Assembly (NCBI RefSeq): GCF_002847345.1
Contig: NZ_LXFV01000010.1
Span: 124,001-188,000 of the forward strand
Reading direction: 5' to 3'
Origin: Pectobacterium peruviense
GTDB lineage: Bacteria; Pseudomonadota; Gammaproteobacteria; Enterobacterales; Enterobacteriaceae
Length of the DNA: 64,000 nucleotides
The position numbers were made by a program, and so were the translations under genes. Shown here one piece after another: positions 59,894 to 64,000 of the stretch. Within the stretch, counting starts at the first letter, position 1. Each line of letters starts with the position of its first letter. The notes under the pieces are model-generated. The model had not been told where the DNA came from, ran no database searches, and worked only from the letters and a program-made list of their open reading frames with translations.

Positions 59894-60940
59894 ATGCTGA
59901 GAAAATTACTCTTATTGACGACCGCCACAGCGCTGACTTTAGGGAGTCTTCTGTTGCCTGTTGCCAATGCCGCTGACGCTGGAAACGGTGAAACGCTCAA
60001 AAAGATCAAAGCACGCGGTGAACTGGTTTGCGGCGTACACCCCGCGCGCCACGGCTTTTCCGCGATTGATAGCAAAGGGCAGTGGACAGGGCTGGACGTC
60101 GATTACTGCCGTGCGTTAGCCGCCGCTATTTTTGGCGATGCCAGCAAAGTACGTTTTGCTGCCCTTTCCACCGCGCAGCGTTTCCCAGCGATTCAGTCAG
60201 GTGAAGTTGACGTGCTATCACGCAATATCACCGCCGATTTGTCTCGCGACACCTCACTTGGGTTGAACTTCGCCCCGCCGACGTTCTATACCGGAACAGG
60301 CTTCATGGTGCGTACCAGCGCCAATGTGAAGAAGGTGGAAGATCTGGACGGCGCGACCGTCTGCATCACGCCAGGCAGCAGCACTGAACGCAACGTCGCG
60401 CAGATTTTTGCGTCACGCAACCTGCATTACACTCCGGTGGTCATCGAGAACAATAAAGAGTACGTCGCAGCCTATCTGTCTGGGCGTTGCGACGTCATCG
60501 CTCGCGATAAAGTCGCCCTGCCCGGCGTGCGCACCTTTGATGCGGAAAAGCCCGCTGACCATGTGATTCTGCCGGGAATTTACTCAAAAGAGCCGCTGGC
60601 GATGGCAGTCCGTCAGGGTGATGACCAGTGGTACGACATCGTGAAATGGGTGGTTTACGCCACGTTCAACGCGGAAGAGATGGAAATCGGCCAACAGAAC
60701 GTAGAGAGCAAACTCAAATCGACAGACCCGGATATACAAGCATTGCTGGGTACCACTGGCGATTATGGTCAAAAGCTGGGGCTGAGTAACCAGTGGGCTT
60801 ACAACCTGATTAAGCAGGTAGGGAATTACGGCGATATTTATAACCGCCACTTCGGGCCAGACACACCAGCTCCGCTGGAACGCGACCTGAATAATCTCTG
60901 GACGAAAGGCGGTTTGCTCTACGGTCTGCCCATTCGTTAA
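59894..60940 (+). CDS. aapJ: amino-acid ABC transporter periplasmic binding protein, AapJ type
   Basis: This protein of 348 residues has a signal peptide (LLLLTTATALTLGSLLLPVANA, cleaved near residue 26) and a family 3 solute-binding domain with RGELVCGVHPARHGFSAID and GLDVDYCRALAAAIFG. The length above 330 and the sequence are typical of AapJ, the general L-amino-acid binding protein of rhizobia and relatives, rather than of the shorter HisJ type. ATG 59894 has GAGGA upstream. First gene of aapJQMP; the real ligand may be a special amino or imino acid. Confidence 0.9.
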   Translation: MLRKLLLLTTATALTLGSLLLPVANAADAGNGETLKKIKARGELVCGVHPARHGFSAIDSKGQWTGLDVDYCRALAAAIFGDASKVRFAALSTAQRFPAIQSGEVDVLSRNITADLSRDTSLGLNFAPPTFYTGTGFMVRTSANVKKVEDLDGATVCITPGSSTERNVAQIFASRNLHYTPVVIENNKEYVAAYLSGRCDVIARDKVALPGVRTFDAEKPADHVILPGIYSKEPLAMAVRQGDDQWYDIVKWVVYATFNAEEMEIGQQNVESKLKSTDPDIQALLGTTGDYGQKLGLSNQWAYNLIKQVGNYGDIYNRHFGPDTPAPLERDLNNLWTKGGLLYGLPIR

Positions 60941-60954
60941 TTAACCCCACCCTC

Positions 60955-60986
60955 GGCGTCAACTCGGAAAAATTCGGGTTGACGCC
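60955..60986 (+). terminator. hairpin between aapJ and aapQ
   Basis: GGCGTCAACTCG pairs with CGGGTTGACGCC over 12 bp (one wobble) with an 8-nt loop, and has no T-tract. Such hairpins protect the binding-protein message so that it exceeds that of the membrane subunits. Confidence 0.6.
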
Positions 60987-60994
60987 ATGCCATC

Positions 60995-61039
60995 GCATTC
61001 ACGCATTCACGCATTCACGCATTCACGCATTCACGCATT
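60995..61039. repeat. 8-bp tandem repeat (GCATTCAC)n
   Basis: Five exact copies of GCATTCAC followed by GCATT form a 45-bp simple repeat between aapJ and aapQ, straight after the hairpin. Copy number probably varies between strains. Confidence 0.85.
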
Positions 61040-61098
61040 ACCGTCATTAGCGATGTGCGTTGAGAATCGGTAACGACCAGAAGAAAAGATCGCCAGTA

Positions 61099-62322
61099 AT
61101 GAAATCATCAGACAAGACGCTACTGCCAACCTCGGCAACACCGTGGTCGGGAACGCCATCTCATTCGCACCGTCTGCTCAACGCGTTTGGCAGCAAGTCC
61201 CTGCGCGCCTGGATTTATCAGGGCCTGCTCGGCCTCCTGATCGTCGCATTCAGCTACTGGCTGTACGCCAACGTAGTCGAAAACCTGCGCTCGCAAAATA
61301 TTGCCACTGGCTTCGGTTTTCTCGATCACACCGCACAGTTTGAGATTGGCGAGAAACTCATCGCCTTTACCCCACGCGACAGCTACCTGCGTGCGCTTGG
61401 CGTCGGCTTACTGAATACCCTCTACGTCACGCTATGCGGCATCGTACTTGCCACGCTGCTGGGTTTCTCCGTCGGCATTGCTCGTGTCTCCCGTAACTGG
61501 CTGCTGGCGCGGCTCGCTGGGGGATACATCGAGATGATGCGCAATATTCCAGTGATCTTGCAGGTGATTTTCTGGTCGGTGGTTATCCGTAACTTGCCCT
61601 CACCACGGGATGCCATCGAGCTTGGCAATCTGGGTTTTCTGACCAATCGCGGGCTATCTTTTTCTGTCCCCGCCGCGCATCACGGCTGGCTGTGGACCAC
61701 CATCGCCCTACTCGCTGCCGCCCTGATTAGCCTGATCCTGAACCGCGTGGCGCGCTACCTACGGGAAAATACAGGGCGTTCTCTGCCTACAGGCCGTCTG
61801 ACGCTGTTAGCACTTATCGGGTTACCGCTGCTGGTGTGGTGGCTTTCCGGCGCACCGGCAGAACTCGATCGCCCGATTCTCCGCGGCTTTAACTTTCGTG
61901 GCGGCTTTACCGTCAGCCCTGAATTCACCGCGCTGTTGCTCGGTATTGCGCTCTATTCTTCGGCATTTATCGCGGAAATCGTGCGGGCAGGGATTCAGTC
62001 GATCCCCAAAGGCCAATTGGAAGCGGCACGCGCGCTGTCCTTTTCACCGTGGCACATGATGCGCCACATCATCATTCCACAGGCCATGCGCGTCATCGTT
62101 CCGCCGCTGACCAGCCAATATGTCAGCCTGTCGAAAAACAGCTCGATCGCGGTCGTAGTCGGCTACCCCGAGCTGGCGAACATCAGTAACACGTTGATGA
62201 ACCAAACCGGTCAGGCGCTCGAAGTGATTGCCATCATGATGGTGGTTTACCTGACGGTCAGCATCGTGACGTCGCTGCTGATGAACCTGTTTAACCGCGC
62301 CGTCGCCATCAAAGAGCGTTGA
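61099..62322 (+). CDS. aapQ: amino-acid ABC transporter permease, AapQ type
   Basis: This protein of 407 residues has one early membrane helix, then the HisMQ-type permease core ALGVGLLNTLYVTLCGIVLATLLG and the EAA loop GQLEAARALSFSPWHMMRHIIIPQA near the C-terminus. The size above 390 residues, with an inserted central region, is typical of AapQ. ATG 61099 is chosen although its ribosome binding site is weak; TTG 61060 is open upstream. It pairs with AapM to form the membrane channel. Confidence 0.87.
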   Translation: MKSSDKTLLPTSATPWSGTPSHSHRLLNAFGSKSLRAWIYQGLLGLLIVAFSYWLYANVVENLRSQNIATGFGFLDHTAQFEIGEKLIAFTPRDSYLRALGVGLLNTLYVTLCGIVLATLLGFSVGIARVSRNWLLARLAGGYIEMMRNIPVILQVIFWSVVIRNLPSPRDAIELGNLGFLTNRGLSFSVPAAHHGWLWTTIALLAAALISLILNRVARYLRENTGRSLPTGRLTLLALIGLPLLVWWLSGAPAELDRPILRGFNFRGGFTVSPEFTALLLGIALYSSAFIAEIVRAGIQSIPKGQLEAARALSFSPWHMMRHIIIPQAMRVIVPPLTSQYVSLSKNSSIAVVVGYPELANISNTLMNQTGQALEVIAIMMVVYLTVSIVTSLLMNLFNRAVAIKER

Positions 62323-62332
62323 GGAGCACTGA

Positions 62333-63442
62333 ATGTTATTTCCAGCACTGTCACTCTCCGCCGTTCCCAACCGCCTGCGCACGCCGCAGCTGTGGCTGCG
62401 CCGTCATCTTTTCAGCAGCGTGCCACAAACCGCACTCACACTAGTACTGGCTGTGCTGATGTGGAATGTCGGCAATAAACTACTGCACTGGGGCATCCTC
62501 AATGCGGTGTGGTACACCAGCGATCCAGATGTCTGCCGTGCGGCGGCGGGTGCCTGTTGGGCAGTGATCGTGGAAAAACATCGCCCCATCCTGTTTGGCC
62601 TTTATCCTTACGATGAACACTGGCGTCTGGTGCTGGCGATGGGGATCTGGTTTCTGGCTCTCGGTCTGTCGCTGATGCCACGTTTCTGGCATTCACGCAT
62701 CCTCTTACCGCTGTGGATTGCCGCAGTAATCGGCATTGCCATCCTGATGTCCGGTGGCGTGCTTGGCTTATCTTACGTGCCTTCCAGCGAATGGGGTGGC
62801 CTGCCACTGACGATTCTGCTGTTTAGCGGCACCGTCGTCATCGGTATGCCCGTTTCGGTTTTGCTAGCGCTAGGGCGGCGCTCACCGCTGCCTTTTCTAC
62901 GCGGTCTGTCGGTGATTTTTATCGAGGGGCTACGCGGCGTACCGCTCATCACGATCCTGTTCGTTGCCGTTAACGTCTTTCCGCTATTCCTGCCCGCAGG
63001 CATGGAAATCAACAAACTGCTACGCATCATCATCGGTATCGCGCTGTTTTTCGCCTGCTATCAGGCCGAGGTCATTCGCGGCGGTTTGCAGTCCGTACCA
63101 CGCGGACAATACGAAGCGGCGACAGCGCTCAATCTCAGCTATTGGCACACGACGACTAAAATCATCCTGCCGCAGGCGCTGCGTATCTGTCTGCCCGCCA
63201 TGACCAACCATATTATCGCCGCCATGAAGAACACCTCGTTCGTCATCATTATTGGGCTATTCGACATCCTCACCGCCACCAGCTCGGTGATGCAGGACCC
63301 AATATGGCGACGCTATTACATTGAAACCTATATTTTTATCTCGGCTATCTATCTGCTGTTTGGCTTCTTGCTCTCACGCTACGCGCTGTGGGTAGAAAAA
63401 CGCATCGATGCCAGCCGTAATCCAGAAACGTATCACGGTTAA
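62333..63442 (+). CDS. aapM: amino-acid ABC transporter permease, AapM type
   Basis: This 369-residue permease has several N-terminal membrane helices and the HisMQ core with LRGVPLITILFVA and the EAA loop GQYEAATALNLSYWHTTTKIILPQA. It follows aapQ after 10 bp, with GAGGAG before the ATG, so the two are translated together. It forms the inner-membrane pore with AapQ. Confidence 0.88.
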   Translation: MLFPALSLSAVPNRLRTPQLWLRRHLFSSVPQTALTLVLAVLMWNVGNKLLHWGILNAVWYTSDPDVCRAAAGACWAVIVEKHRPILFGLYPYDEHWRLVLAMGIWFLALGLSLMPRFWHSRILLPLWIAAVIGIAILMSGGVLGLSYVPSSEWGGLPLTILLFSGTVVIGMPVSVLLALGRRSPLPFLRGLSVIFIEGLRGVPLITILFVAVNVFPLFLPAGMEINKLLRIIIGIALFFACYQAEVIRGGLQSVPRGQYEAATALNLSYWHTTTKIILPQALRICLPAMTNHIIAAMKNTSFVIIIGLFDILTATSSVMQDPIWRRYYIETYIFISAIYLLFGFLLSRYALWVEKRIDASRNPETYHG

Positions 63443-63484
63443 GCGATAGCCGTTGATGAAAACACCGACAGGAGCTTTTTTATC

Positions 63485-64000
63485 ATGAGCTTAGCCGCAG
63501 ACACTTTAGTTACAAGCAAGGCAGTTACAAACCATAGCGTTACAGACAGTGTAGTGACAGACAACAACGTCATCATTGAGATCGACGCGGTCAGCAAATG
63601 GTATGGCGCGTTTCAGGCGCTGAATAACGTGACGCTTAACGTGCAGAAAGGCGAGCGCGTGGTGATTTGCGGCCCTTCCGGCTCCGGTAAATCCACGCTC
63701 ATCCGCTGTATTAACCGATTGGAAGAACACCACGACGGCCATATCCGCGTGAATGGCATCGAAGTTAACGACAACATTAAGAACATTAACCGCGTACGTT
63801 CCGGTATCGGTATGCTGTTTCAGCAGTTCAACCTGTTCCCCCACCTGAGCGTGCTGGATAACCTGACGATTGGCCCAACACTGGTCAAACAGCGTAAGAA
63901 GCAGGAAGCCATTGATTTAGCGATGCACTATCTGGAAAAGGTGCACATCGCGAATCAGGCGCATAAATTCCCGCTACAGCTCTCTGGCGGCCAACAGCAG
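63485..64000 (+). CDS. aapP: amino-acid ABC transporter ATPase, AapP type, 5' part
   Basis: The first 172 codons are present and the gene runs off the window end. Walker A is GPSGSGKST near residue 63, the Q-loop region is GMLFQQFNLFPHLSV, and the ABC signature begins LSGGQQQ at the edge. The N-terminus is about 25 residues longer than usual and contains repeated Val-Thr units before IIEIDAVSKWYG. AGGAG lies about 10 nt before the ATG. It powers the AapQM permease. Confidence 0.9.
   Translation, partial: MSLAADTLVTSKAVTNHSVTDSVVTDNNVIIEIDAVSKWYGAFQALNNVTLNVQKGERVVICGPSGSGKSTLIRCINRLEEHHDGHIRVNGIEVNDNIKNINRVRSGIGMLFQQFNLFPHLSVLDNLTIGPTLVKQRKKQEAIDLAMHYLEKVHIANQAHKFPLQLSGGQQQ

Noticed and set aside
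60995-61039. GCATTCAC repeats as a CRISPR array
   Set aside because: The units abut without spacers and are only 8 bp, so this is a simple tandem repeat.

Overview
The window is a chromosomal segment of an enterobacterium. Gene order and protein sequences closely follow Escherichia coli, but the codon usage, dispersed palindromes and extra catabolic genes point to the soft-rot group, most likely Pectobacterium. The genus is an inference from remembered sequences; no search was run. No rRNA, tRNA, CRISPR array, prophage or insertion sequence was seen. Two well-known Hfq-class small RNA genes, ryhB and glmZ, were recognised in intergenic DNA.

Region 1 (1-19.0 kb) matches the E. coli glpD-glg-asd-yhgN-gnt-yhhW neighbourhood. 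It holds the 3' end of glpD, the glycogen operon glgBXCAP on the minus strand, an inserted btsS-like sensor kinase without its regulator, a GNAT acetyltransferase, asd, yhgN, a gluconate permease divergent from gntK, gntR, and a pirin (yhhW). A CRP site and two tandem GntR operators lie between the permease and gntK.

Region 2 (19.2-28.6 kb) holds a secreted alginate-lyase-like protein whose C-terminal domain lies in another frame, then ryhB with a Fur box and an unusually long 5' part. Next come the divergent glpACB and glpTQ operons for anaerobic glycerol-3-phosphate oxidation and for uptake of glycerol-3-phosphate and glycerophosphodiesters. Copies of one 65-80 bp hairpin repeat sit at both outer ends of the glp block, in inverted orientation.

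Region 3 (28.6-54.5 kb) is the E. coli yigL-pldB-rhtB-rhtC-recQ-pldA-yigI-rarD-corA-uvrD-yigB-xerC-yigA-dapF-lptM-cyaY-cyaA-hemCDXY block in conserved order. Three extra genes are inserted: an AbrB-family membrane protein, a cyclase-family hydrolase and an MFS transporter. The corA leader, a LexA-like box before uvrD and the CRP site of cyaA are visible.

Region 4 (54.5-64 kb) begins with glmZ, carrying a sigma-54 promoter and three GlrR-type TGTC-N10-GACA sites. A candidate catabolic island follows: a GntR/FCD regulator, two MmgE/PrpD-family enzymes, a TauE/SafE permease and an AapJQMP-type polar amino-acid ABC transporter that runs off the window end. The same TGTATACA palindrome occurs before the first enzyme and before aapJ, so the regulator probably controls both units. 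The substrate is unknown, and this island is the best candidate for an undescribed system here.
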